Both the position numbers and the translations under genes were made by a program. Below the pieces are notes generated by a model that had not been told where the DNA came from, searched no databases, and saw nothing but the letters and a program-made list of their open reading frames with translations. This document shows, in pieces, positions 13,567 to 19,313 of a DNA stretch of 19,313 nucleotides; position 1 is the first letter of the stretch; every line of letters starts with the position of its first letter. The DNA comes from Pigmentiphaga sp. (lineage in GTDB: Bacteria; Pseudomonadota; Gammaproteobacteria; Burkholderiales; Burkholderiaceae_B), in NCBI GenBank assembly GCA_023228945.1, contig JALOAI010000045.1, forward strand, positions 1 through 19,313, read 5' to 3'.

Positions 13567-16092
13567 ATGGCGAATATCGCGGGCGAGCCGACCTTCCAGC
13601 CTCATGTGAGGCAGCTTGAGACCACCGATCCCAAGCACCCCGACACCTGGAACCCGAACTATCAGGTGCTCATCAACAATGACGTCTATCTGAAGGGCGA
13701 GGTCGAGACGGTCTTCGGTCAGCTCGACCGGATGGATGAGCGCGTCGATACGATCGAGGTGGACAGCGCCGCCGCCTTGAGCCGGGCGATCAGGCTTGAC
13801 TGGCTCTACAGCTCCTATCGCATCGCGATCGAGCTGTTCCTCGAAAGCTGGACGCTGCTCGACACCGAGCAGGTCGCCGTGGTCGCCACGGTCGCGGGTG
13901 ACGAGAGTGTGGACGTTGTCGACACCTCCTCCCTTTCGGCTGGCGAGGAATATGTGATCTTCGACGGCGAAAACAGCGAGACGCTGGTGATTGCCGAAAT
14001 CCTGACCGGCCAGCGCTTTCGCGCGACCGGCATCCTGGCGCACACCTTCGGCGAGGGCGCGGTCATCGCCCGCACCAACTGGCTTGTCGATCATGGCAGG
14101 GCGATCGCGGGCGATGGCGGGGTGTATTTTTCGCAGCCGCTCAATCTCGGCATCGCGCCCGGCCCGCGCGCCGTTGTCCTTCGCCGCGCCGATACGGACC
14201 TGGAAATCACCGTCGCCTTCAAGGATGCGACCCACGTCGAGTGGACCGATGTGCCGTGGAGCTGGCGGCGCGAGATCGCGCCTGGTGTGATCGATGTCGA
14301 ATATTACGTGCCGGCGTCCGGCGAGTTCCGGCTGAAGATCACCAGCGCCCATGGCGAGAGCGAGACGGACCTGACGGTGCATAATTTCGTCGGCGTCACG
14401 GAGCCGACGAACCTGGGCGGCATCCACAACGGCCCGTTCCAGCCCGTCAATGCCGCGCCCGAGGATGCCGCCACCGGCCTGCCTGAGACGCCGACGCTGG
14501 CGATCGCCGGTTATTCGTCGCCGGGCAACAGCCCGCAGCAGGCGATCGAGTTCCAGTTGATCGAGGCGGCCGGTAGTTTCGACGCGGCGCTGGAGGAGAG
14601 CGGATCGCTTCCGGCCGGCAACGCATGGTCGGTTCCGCCTGCCGTTCTGACCGAGGGAGGAGCCTATCGCTGGCGCGCCCGCGTCCAGGACGCGGAGGGC
14701 GAGTGGTCGCCATGGTCGATCCCGACCGGCTTCACCGCCGCCGCGAGCTTTGAATATGTTCGTGCACCGCAGAACACCAGCCCGGCGAACGGCGCAACCG
14801 ACATCGCCGCGCAGCCAACGCTCTATACTTCCGAGTTCGAGGTCCATGGCGGCGGCGAGGAAGATCACGTCGCCACCCAGTGGCAGATCAGGCGGGCGAC
14901 CGGCTCTTATTCCGACCCGGCATGGGACAGCGGCGAAGATGGCGTCAATCTCGTTGAGGTCGTGGTTCCGGCCGAGGTGCTTCAGGATGGCGAGACCGCC
15001 TATTTCTGGCGGGCGCGGCACAAGGGCGACACCAACGGCTTCTCGGAATGGTCGGCCGAGACCCGCTTCACCACCAAGGAGCTGTTCGCCGTCATCATCG
15101 GCATCTCGTTGGTCAACTCCGGCGGCGGTGCCGGCGTCTGGGCGCGCGTGGATGAAGATGGCAACAACCGGGCGGTCGATGCCTCCTACTTCAACAACCA
15201 TCCCGTCTTCGCCGGCGTCACCGATGTGACGATCGACGGGCAGGCGATGGTGCTGGTCCCGGCCTTCTACTTCAGGGTGGCCGACGCGCCGATCGGCTCC
15301 GATCGCGCCGGCCGGCGCTGCTGGTGGATTTCCGACCAGCCGCTTCCGGGCTTCGAGCGCCATCCGGCCTTCTTCGATGCCGGCCAGCCGATCCCGCATT
15401 TCTATGTCGGCAAGTATCAGGGCACGGCGGATGGCGGCACCAAGCTCGGCTCGGCCGCTGGCGTCAATCCGCTGGTGTCGCTCGACTTCCCGACCATGAA
15501 GGCGCGGGCGGCGGCGCGGAACACCGGCGGCGTCGAGGGCTTCTCGCTCTGGAGCATCTATCAGCTGTCGGCGATCCAGATGCTGGCGCTGATCGAGATG
15601 GGCGGCTCCGACAGCCAGGCGCTGATCGGTCAGGGTCGCGTCAACCAGTCGTCGGCCGCCAACACCAATGCCGCCGATGTCGCGCAGGCGACCTGGCGCG
15701 GCATCGTCGGCCTGTGGGGCAACGTCTGGCAGATGGTCGACGGCCTGCGCCTCAACGCCAGCACGGTAGTCGAGGTCTGGGATCGGCTCGGGCAGCGCAA
15801 CTTCGTCGCTACCGGCATCACGCCGCCGTCGAGCGGCTGGACTGTGAGCGTCAATCACGCCAATGGCGGCGGCTGGGACCTGCGCGACATCTTCCTGGCG
15901 CAGACCGTCGACGGCACCCAGAGCAACGGCACCTTCGCCGACTATTTCCATCGCAGCGGCTCTGGTGAGCGTGTCGCCTATGCCGGCGGCAGCTGGAGCG
16001 GCGGGTCGTACGCGGGTCTCTTCGTTCTGTACCTGAGCAACGCCCCTTCGGTCTCGTACTCGCTCCTCGGTGCCCGCCTCGCAAAGGTTTAG
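13567..16092 (+). CDS. DGR-diversified receptor-binding tail protein with C-type-lectin domain
   Basis: The 841-residue protein is the target of the retroelement. Start ATG 13567 has AGGAG upstream. Residues 1-45 are a short attachment region; about 45-75 form a coiled coil (VETVFGQLDRMDERVDTIEV). A beta-rich middle follows, then two fibronectin-III-like modules (about 294-394 and 397-504, each with a YRWRAR or YFWRAR strand and W-S-P/A-W-S). Residues about 505-841 are a C-type lectin / formylglycine-generating-enzyme-like domain, with VLVPAFYFRV, FSLWSIYQLSAIQMLAL, GLWGNVWQMVDG (around 715-724) and the terminal GGSWSGGSYAGLF...GARLAKV. Diversifiable codons are 806, 809, 812, 815, 820, 822, 824, 825, 829 and 831-834, all within the last 36 residues. 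It should bind the host receptor at the fibre tip. Confidence 0.93.
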   Translation: MANIAGEPTFQPHVRQLETTDPKHPDTWNPNYQVLINNDVYLKGEVETVFGQLDRMDERVDTIEVDSAAALSRAIRLDWLYSSYRIAIELFLESWTLLDTEQVAVVATVAGDESVDVVDTSSLSAGEEYVIFDGENSETLVIAEILTGQRFRATGILAHTFGEGAVIARTNWLVDHGRAIAGDGGVYFSQPLNLGIAPGPRAVVLRRADTDLEITVAFKDATHVEWTDVPWSWRREIAPGVIDVEYYVPASGEFRLKITSAHGESETDLTVHNFVGVTEPTNLGGIHNGPFQPVNAAPEDAATGLPETPTLAIAGYSSPGNSPQQAIEFQLIEAAGSFDAALEESGSLPAGNAWSVPPAVLTEGGAYRWRARVQDAEGEWSPWSIPTGFTAAASFEYVRAPQNTSPANGATDIAAQPTLYTSEFEVHGGGEEDHVATQWQIRRATGSYSDPAWDSGEDGVNLVEVVVPAEVLQDGETAYFWRARHKGDTNGFSEWSAETRFTTKELFAVIIGISLVNSGGGAGVWARVDEDGNNRAVDASYFNNHPVFAGVTDVTIDGQAMVLVPAFYFRVADAPIGSDRAGRRCWWISDQPLPGFERHPAFFDAGQPIPHFYVGKYQGTADGGTKLGSAAGVNPLVSLDFPTMKARAAARNTGGVEGFSLWSIYQLSAIQMLALIEMGGSDSQALIGQGRVNQSSAANTNAADVAQATWRGIVGLWGNVWQMVDGLRLNASTVVEVWDRLGQRNFVATGITPPSSGWTVSVNHANGGGWDLRDIFLAQTVDGTQSNGTFADYFHRSGSGERVAYAGGSWSGGSYAGLFVLYLSNAPSVSYSLLGARLAKV
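15980..16085 (+). repeat. DGR variable repeat (VR)
   Basis: The VR aligns without gaps to the TR at 16801-16906 (offset 821). Of 106 positions 89 are identical. Sixteen of the 17 differences correspond to adenines in the TR, which has 28 adenines in all; the exception is VR G16024 against TR T16845. The last 19 bases (16067-16085, starting TCGGTGCCCGCCTCG) are identical and act as the likely initiation-of-homing (IMH) segment. The repeat ends seven bases before the target stop codon. Confidence 0.96.
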
Positions 16093-16118
16093 CTGCAACC
16101 TGCAAACTGTGTCCTGCC

Positions 16119-16138
16119 GGCCGCGCGATAGCGCGGCC
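16119..16138 (+). promoter_or_regulatory. DGR hairpin/cruciform downstream of VR
   Basis: A perfect 8-bp stem GGCCGCGC / GCGCGGCC closes a GATA loop, 33 bases past the end of VR. In characterised DGRs, GC-rich stems of 7-10 bp with a 4-base loop of the GRNA type lie downstream of VR and stimulate homing; GATA fits GRNA. No similar stem-with-tetraloop follows the TR at the same distance. It could alternatively act as a weak terminator for the target gene, but no T-run follows. Confidence 0.85.
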
Positions 16139-16158
16139 CCTTCAAACGGAGATCAATC

Positions 16159-16446
16159 ATGGCTCAATTCGGACTTGAAACCTCGTGGGACGCTATTCCG
16201 GCCCTCGATCTGCCGGCCTTCAGTCACGAGCTTGAAGAAAGCGAGTGGCGGCGCACGATCAAGGTCTACGCCGTGCCCGAGGCAGTCAGTGAGACCCGGT
16301 ACTTTGTGTCGGAGACGCCGGCCAACGAGGTCGAGGAAGCACCGCCCAGCCTTGTTCGCGAAACCGATCTGGTCGCGCATTTCGTGGTCCAGCCGGACGG
16401 CGATGCGCAGCTGATCCGGGTGCAGCCGGAGGTTCGGGCCGCGTGA
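16159..16446 (+). CDS. Small hypothetical protein inside DGR cassette
   Basis: The 95-residue protein lies between VR hairpin and avd. It starts at an ATG with GGAG seven to ten bases upstream. It begins MAQFGLETSWDAIPALDLPA and is acidic, with Trp residues early (ETSW, ESEWRRT) and a beta-like KVYAVPEAVSETRYFV stretch; no signal peptide, membrane segment or known motif is visible. Its stop lies one base from the avd GTG start, so both are probably co-translated. Small conserved genes of unknown role do occur at this site in phage DGRs; whether this one helps fold the variable protein, aids homing, or is unrelated cannot be told from sequence. Confidence 0.72.
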   Translation: MAQFGLETSWDAIPALDLPAFSHELEESEWRRTIKVYAVPEAVSETRYFVSETPANEVEEAPPSLVRETDLVAHFVVQPDGDAQLIRVQPEVRAA

Positions 16447-16447
16447 T

Positions 16448-16804
16448 GTGTCTCATCATCTCGACGGCCTGAAAATCCTCACCAAACTGGAAGAGCTTGA
16501 TGCGTACAGTCACAAGGTGGCATTGCAGTTTCCGAAATACGAGCGTCACGTCCTGTCGGCCGAGATCAGGTCGACGCTCAACCGGCTCCTGCATCTCACC
16601 GTCACGGCTGCCAAGCGCTACCACAAGAAAACCACCCTTCACGACCTCGATATCGAGGTCGAGTATCTGCGGGCTCTCATCCGAAAGGCGTGGCGTCTGC
16701 GATACATCACGGAGCATCGGTACGAAATCTGGTCCCGGCATATCGATGAAATCGGCCGGATGGTCGGTGGCTGGATCAAGTCCGTGCAGGGCAACGGCCG
16801 ATAA
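16448..16804 (+). CDS. avd: DGR accessory variability determinant (Avd)
   Basis: The 118-residue, basic, almost entirely helical protein fits the Avd four-helix bundle (related to the 23S rRNA intervening-sequence protein fold). Helices are visible as LKILTKLEELDAYSHKVALQ, RSTLNRLLHLTVTAAKRYH, LDIEVEYLRALIRKAWRL and YEIWSRHIDEIGRMVGGWIK; the final IGRMVGGW is a hallmark of phage Avds. Avd forms a pentamer that binds RT and the TR-containing RNA and is required for mutagenic cDNA synthesis. Only a GTG start at 16448 is available, with a distant GGAGG. The TAA stop (16802-16804) lies within the first bases of TR. Confidence 0.92.
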   Translation: MSHHLDGLKILTKLEELDAYSHKVALQFPKYERHVLSAEIRSTLNRLLHLTVTAAKRYHKKTTLHDLDIEVEYLRALIRKAWRLRYITEHRYEIWSRHIDEIGRMVGGWIKSVQGNGR

Positions 16805-16906
16805 CGGCGGCAACTGGAGCAACGGGTCGAACGCGGGTCTCTTCTATCTGAACCTGAACAACGCCCCTTCGAACTCGAACACGAACATCGGTGCCCGCCT
16901 CGCAAA
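16801..16906 (+). repeat. DGR template repeat (TR)
   Basis: This 106-bp repeat is the invariant donor copy. Read in the VR frame it would carry ten AAC codons in the diversified zone (for example NGGNWSNGSN and NLNNAPSNSNTN), the classic adenine-enriched template: after A-mutation, AAC becomes NNC, which codes for 15 amino acids but no stop. The TR is not translated as part of a gene here. Its 3' end (16888-16906) is identical to VR and then diverges (TR CGGACTT, VR GGTTTAG), giving distinct IMH and IMH*-type flanks. Confidence 0.96.
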
Positions 16907-17050
16907 CGGACTTCGCCAGAAGGCGGCGCGTCTACGGAGCGCCGTCCAGTGCAGTTCATTTGGGGTCATTGTCCTTTCCCTCTCGGGGATCAAGATAAAC
17001 CGGCGATCGCGGCAAGTAGGGCTTTACGGCCCGAACGTGGCGATCGCCAC
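16801..17050 (+). ncRNA. Putative TR-containing DGR RNA with structured spacer
   Basis: The 161 bases between TR and RT contain no gene but have strong potential structure: CGGCGC / GCGCCG arms at 16924-16929 and 16939-16944; GCGATCGC copies at 17003-17010 and 17040-17047 that can pair with each other around an inner GGGC/GCCC hairpin; and a terminal palindrome. DGR RNAs need a structured spacer downstream of TR to prime self-templated cDNA synthesis. The exact ends are not visible; no promoter was identified. Confidence 0.6.
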
Positions 17051-17056
17051 TTTTTC
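17037..17056 (+). terminator. 14-bp palindrome followed by T-run
   Basis: GTGGCGATCGCCAC is a perfect palindrome (17037-17050), which can fold as a 5-bp stem with GATC loop, followed at once by TTTTTC. It could act as a weak intrinsic terminator ending the TR RNA before the RT ribosome site (AGGAGG, 17057-17062). The stem is short, so read-through into RT is expected. Confidence 0.45.
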
Positions 17057-17067
17057 AGGAGGTATGG

Positions 17068-18120
17068 GTGCCTAAGCCGGTCAGCGGGCTGTGGGATACG
17101 ATCACTTCGTTTGAGAACCTCGTCGCCGCCTATCACGAATGCCGTCGCGGCAAGCGCTATACCGACAGCGCACTGAAATTTTCCTTTTCCGTCGAGCAGA
17201 AGCTGTTCGACCTTCAGGGCGCGCTGCTCAACAAGGCATGGTCGCCGGGAGCGCCGCACGAGTTCATGGTGCGCGATCCCAAGCCGCGCCTCATCCAGGC
17301 CCCTCCCTTCGCCGATCGCGTTGTTCATCATGCCCTCGTAAGGGTGATTGAACCGCTCTTCGAGCGCCGCTTCATCAAGGACAGCTATGCGTGCCGGAAG
17401 ACCAAGGGCGTCCATGCCTCGGTCGATCGCCTTCAGGCGTTCCTGCGGGCGCGCCAGCCTCGCGAGGACCAGACCTGGGCGCTCCAGTGCGACATCAGCA
17501 AGTATTTCGCCTCGATCAATCATGATCGCCTGATGGCAACCATAGCGCGCATGGTTGGCGACCGGAGCGCGCTCTGGCTCTGTCGCCAGATCATCGGCGG
17601 CTATGGCTATGATGAGGGCGTCGGTATCCCGGTCGGCGCGCTCACGTCACAGCTCTTTGCGAACGTGTATCTCGACCAGCTCGACCACTGGGCCAAGGAT
17701 CAGATGGGCGTCGAGCACTACCTGCGATACATGGATGATTTCGTCATCCTCGGCAGCGGCAAGGCCGACCTGTGGCGCTTCTATGACGGCCTGGCGGACT
17801 TCCTCGCCACCGAGCTGTCGCTGCGCCTCAATCGTAAGACCAGCGTGTTCCCGGCGGCGCGGGGCATCGACTTCTGCGGCTATCGTGTGTGGAACACGCA
17901 TGTGCTGCCGCGCAAGCGCAACGTGAAGAAGGCGCGGCGGAAGTTTCGCCAGCTGGCGGATCACTACCATCGCGGCCTGATCACCTTCGAGGAGATCAGG
18001 CCCTATGTGACCAGCTTCACGGGCTACATGAAGCACTGCAAGTCGCGCCGAACGGTCGAGGCCATGCTTGATGAGTTCGTGCTGATCCCAGCAGAACGGG
18101 AAAGGAAGAGCCATGAATGA
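17068..18120 (+). CDS. DGR reverse transcriptase
   Basis: The 350-residue enzyme copies TR RNA into cDNA with selective errors at template adenines. Diagnostic motifs are in order: PRLIQAPPFADRVVHHAL, CDISKYFASINHDRL (Asp142), GIPVGALTSQLFANVYLDQL (LTSQ 192-195 in place of the QGSP/xxxS of retron and group II enzymes) and YMDD at 221-224, with catalytic Asp223 and Asp224. C-terminal residues RKTSVF...GIDFCGYRVW and basic KRNVKKARRKFRQL match the thumb. The start is GTG 17068, five bases after AGGAGG; the ATG at 17064 is out of frame. The end overlaps the methyltransferase start by 8 bases. Length is typical for DGR RTs (about 330-400). Confidence 0.96.
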   Translation: MPKPVSGLWDTITSFENLVAAYHECRRGKRYTDSALKFSFSVEQKLFDLQGALLNKAWSPGAPHEFMVRDPKPRLIQAPPFADRVVHHALVRVIEPLFERRFIKDSYACRKTKGVHASVDRLQAFLRARQPREDQTWALQCDISKYFASINHDRLMATIARMVGDRSALWLCRQIIGGYGYDEGVGIPVGALTSQLFANVYLDQLDHWAKDQMGVEHYLRYMDDFVILGSGKADLWRFYDGLADFLATELSLRLNRKTSVFPAARGIDFCGYRVWNTHVLPRKRNVKKARRKFRQLADHYHRGLITFEEIRPYVTSFTGYMKHCKSRRTVEAMLDEFVLIPAERERKSHE

Positions 18121-18922
18121 TCACGCCCGCGTAAAGCCCCTGAACCCGGTGGCACCCTATATCGGCGGCAAGCGGAACCTGGCGAAGGCCATCATCAAGC
18201 GGATCGACGCCACGCCGCATGATTGCTACGCGGAGGTTTTTGTCGGCATGGCCGGCGTGTTCCTGCGGCGTCATCTGGCTCCGAAGTCCGAGATCATCAA
18301 CGATTACAGCCGCGACGTGGCGACCTTCTTCCGCGTGCTTCAGCGGCACTACGTCCCGTTCACCGAGATGATGCGCTTTCAGCTCACCACCCGCGCGGAG
18401 TTCGAAAGGCTCTGCGCGACCGATCCCGACACGCTGACCGATCTGGAGCGCTCGGCGCGCTTCCTCTATCTCCAGAACACCGCATTCGGCGGCAAGGTGG
18501 CCGGGCGCAATTTCGGCGTGGCCATGGACCGTCCGGCCCGGTTCGACATCGCCCGCCTGGGGCCGATGCTGGAGGAGGTTCACTCCCGCCTGACCCGCGT
18601 CGTCATCGAGTGCCTGCCCTACGATACCTTCATCGAGCGCTATGACCGGCCCGGAACACTCTTTTATATGGACCCGCCCTATTGGGGGCACGAGCGGGAC
18701 TATGGCGACGGCATGTTCTCGCGGAAGGACTTCCTTCACCTCGCTTCCATGCTGCGCTCGTTGCGCGGCCGGTTCATTCTTTCGATCAACGATCGGCCCG
18801 AGGTGCGGGAGGTTTTCGACGGCTTTCACGTAGAGGCGGTCGAGACCACCTACACCCTGTCCAGCAAGGGCGCGAAGCGGGTCGGCGAGCTGATCATCAG
18901 CGGAGGCGGCAATGCTCATTGA
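18113..18922 (+). CDS. D12-class N6-adenine DNA methyltransferase
   Basis: The 269-residue enzyme transfers a methyl group from S-adenosylmethionine to adenine in DNA. The SAM-binding opening PYIGGKRNLAKAIIKRI corresponds to the D12/Dam motif I (AGGK in Dam). YAEVFVGMAGVFLRRH and EIINDYSRDVATFFR follow in the expected order, the catalytic DPPY is at 187-190 in FYMDPPYWG, and FILSINDRPEVREVF follows. Recognition site cannot be read from sequence. It overlaps RT by 8 bases, and no restriction nuclease neighbours it, so it is probably a solitary phage methylase protecting DNA from host restriction, analogous in place to Mu mom. The start has GGAAG upstream. Confidence 0.93.
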   Translation: MNDHARVKPLNPVAPYIGGKRNLAKAIIKRIDATPHDCYAEVFVGMAGVFLRRHLAPKSEIINDYSRDVATFFRVLQRHYVPFTEMMRFQLTTRAEFERLCATDPDTLTDLERSARFLYLQNTAFGGKVAGRNFGVAMDRPARFDIARLGPMLEEVHSRLTRVVIECLPYDTFIERYDRPGTLFYMDPPYWGHERDYGDGMFSRKDFLHLASMLRSLRGRFILSINDRPEVREVFDGFHVEAVETTYTLSSKGAKRVGELIISGGGNAH

Positions 18923-19169
18923 CCTCGGCGCAGAGCGCTCCAGGCGCGAGCAGGCGGCCAGTGGGCCTGATCGCGATTGCATTGTTTACGACCTCGACGG
19001 CCGCGCCATGGGCGTCTTCGCCGTCGATTGGGAGCATGATGGTCGCCACTGGACGGCCGAGATATGTGCCTATGATCAGGCCGATGCCGAGGCCCGCGTG
19101 GCGTCCATGAGGGCCAGCCTGGCCGTTGCCGGGCAGGTGGTTTCGAAGGGGGATGCGCCGGCCTGGTAG
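18912..19169 (+). CDS. Small hypothetical protein at prophage right end
   Basis: The 85-residue protein begins 11 bases before the methyltransferase stop and has a GGAGG ribosome site, so it is probably in the same transcript. It reads MLIDLGAERSRREQAASGP followed by a compact beta-like region IVYDLDGRAMGVFAVDWEHDGRHW and an Ala-rich C-terminus. No known domain is recognised. It may accompany the methylase, but position at the extreme end of a Mu-like prophage also fits an accessory cargo gene. After it no further gene is visible to the window end. Confidence 0.65.
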   Translation: MLIDLGAERSRREQAASGPDRDCIVYDLDGRAMGVFAVDWEHDGRHWTAEICAYDQADAEARVASMRASLAVAGQVVSKGDAPAW

Positions 19170-19212
19170 GGGCGCTATAAGCGGCGTTTAAACGAGGTGT
19201 TTGAGAGTGTTT

Positions 19213-19281
19213 AAATGGCGCTCAAACGGGGGTCCGAAAAGTGCGCAAACCTCTTGGCGGAAGTGCGCAAACCTCTTGGCG
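19213..19281 (+). repeat. Tandem transposase-binding-like repeats (R3-R2-R1 type)
   Basis: Two identical 21-bp copies sit at 19239-19259 and 19261-19281 (core GTGCGCAAACCTCTTGGCG), 22 bp apart. A degenerate third copy at about 19213-19234 (GCGCTCAAACGG) places its CAAAC 23 bp before that of the next copy. Such spacing mirrors the R3-R2-R1 transposase sites at the Mu right end. The sequence does not match the Mu consensus itself, so binding by this phage's own transposase is inferred. Confidence 0.65.
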
Positions 19282-19284
19282 CGC

Positions 19285-19288
19285 TACA
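19285..19288 (+). other. Inferred prophage right terminus (TACA, attR-like)
   Basis: Mu-like ends are TG...CA. Read inward from 19288 the minus strand gives TGTAGCG followed by the tandem repeats, as at a Mu-type right end. The remaining 25 bases (19289-19313) would be host DNA. Other CA dinucleotides nearby (for example at 19292-19293) cannot be excluded. Confidence 0.5.
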
Positions 19289-19313
19289 GCCATTTACCTG
19301 CAGCGTCAGTCTT

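Larger units (their letters stand above)
13567..18120 (+). mobile_element. Diversity-generating retroelement (target, VR, avd, TR, RT)
   Basis: All canonical parts are present in one direction and in the order target gene with VR, hairpin, small gene, avd, TR, RT. This matches the common phage DGR arrangement. VR and TR are both 106 bp and 821 bp apart at equivalent positions. All reading frames are intact and RT catalytic residues are present, so the cassette looks functional. Confidence 0.95.
1..19288. mobile_element. Mu-like transposable prophage, late region to inferred right end
   Basis: The window reads as one phage late module: a Mu gpT-type capsid, head completion genes, a contractile tail in Mu order built from P2-like proteins, a diversified receptor-binding protein with its DGR, a DNA methyltransferase and then a repeat array. 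No integrase, repressor, transposase, portal, terminase or lysis gene is present; in Mu-like phages these lie to the left of this segment. The left end is outside the window. The right boundary at about 19288 is inferred from tandem 22-bp-spaced repeats next to a TACA terminus and was not demonstrated by comparison with an empty site. Confidence 0.8.
19170..19313. other. Non-coding right end: inverted and direct repeats
   Basis: No gene is seen. Besides the transposase-like sites it contains the palindrome CGTTTAAACG (19185-19194) and inverted arms GTTTGAG (19199-19205) and CTCAAAC (19221-19227). The lower-GC GTTTAAA character differs from the neighbouring genes. Confidence 0.6.

Noticed and set aside
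13030..16098. Minus-strand open frame of about 1000 codons opposite the variable protein
   Set aside because: It is the antisense shadow of high-GC codon bias in the real + strand gene; composition is Arg/Asp/His-rich without domains and it would destroy the recognised tail genes' logic.
16119..16138. Intrinsic terminator for the tail protein gene
   Set aside because: The stem is strong, but C-rich rather than T-rich sequence follows and downstream genes need the transcript; position and GRNA loop fit the DGR hairpin better.
16497..17075. Plus-strand 192-codon frame covering avd and TR
   Set aside because: It overlaps avd out of frame; its middle merely translates TR in the VR frame. TR is a template, not a coding exon, though the readable NGGNWSNGSN text explains the lectin similarity.
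19239..19281. CRISPR array
   Set aside because: Only two or three units with 1-2 base gaps and no spacers; better explained as tandem protein-binding sites.
1..19313. tRNA, rRNA, integrase, IS element or second VR copy
   Set aside because: Looked for by eye; no cloverleaf, rRNA-like text, recombinase motifs, IS ends or further copy of the VR 3' segment was found.

Overview
The window is the late half of a temperate, transposable (Mu-like) contractile-tail prophage in a GC-rich Gram-negative host. The dense GC-rich coding and overlapping stop/start junctions would fit an alphaproteobacterium such as a Rhizobiales member, but the sequence does not prove this. Nearly all genes are on the + strand, tightly packed and often overlapping by 1-14 bases, as expected of one long late operon.

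Layout. (1) Positions 1-2612: the 3' end of a Mu gpT-type major capsid gene, then small head-tail joining and completion genes (HI1506-like, DUF1320, gpG-like virion morphogenesis, gp37-like, and a small unknown). (2) 2612-5143: a tail sheath and tail tube of P2 FI/FII type, a very strong RNA hairpin, and a tail assembly chaperone with a canonical -1 slippery heptamer (GGGAAAG) that fuses it to a P2 gpE-like second frame. (3) 5106-5385: a lone minus-strand small membrane protein with its own promoter and RBS. (4) 5369-13557: tape measure, then gpU, gpX, gpD, gpV, gpW, gpJ, gpI and a tail-collar-like protein. The proteins look P2-like but the gene order follows Mu.

(5) 13567-18120: a complete diversity-generating retroelement (DGR). 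The 841-residue receptor-binding tail protein has a C-type-lectin (FGE-sulfatase-like) C-terminus that ends in a 106-bp variable repeat (VR). Downstream come a perfect GC-rich hairpin with a GATA loop, a small unknown gene, the accessory protein Avd, the 106-bp template repeat (TR) and a DGR reverse transcriptase. TR and VR differ at 17 positions; 16 of these are adenines in TR, the signature of adenine mutagenesis. The RT copies TR RNA with errors at A and the product replaces VR, remodelling the ligand-binding face of the tail protein.

(6) 18113-19313: a D12-class adenine methyltransferase, a small unknown gene and a non-coding stretch with two 21-bp direct repeats spaced 22 bp apart plus a degenerate third copy. 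This resembles the R1-R2-R3 transposase-binding array at the Mu right end. The phage terminus is inferred near 19288, leaving about 25 bp of host DNA. The DGR sits where Mu carries its invertible fibre segment, and the methyltransferase lies where Mu carries mom: a parallel arrangement with different machinery.
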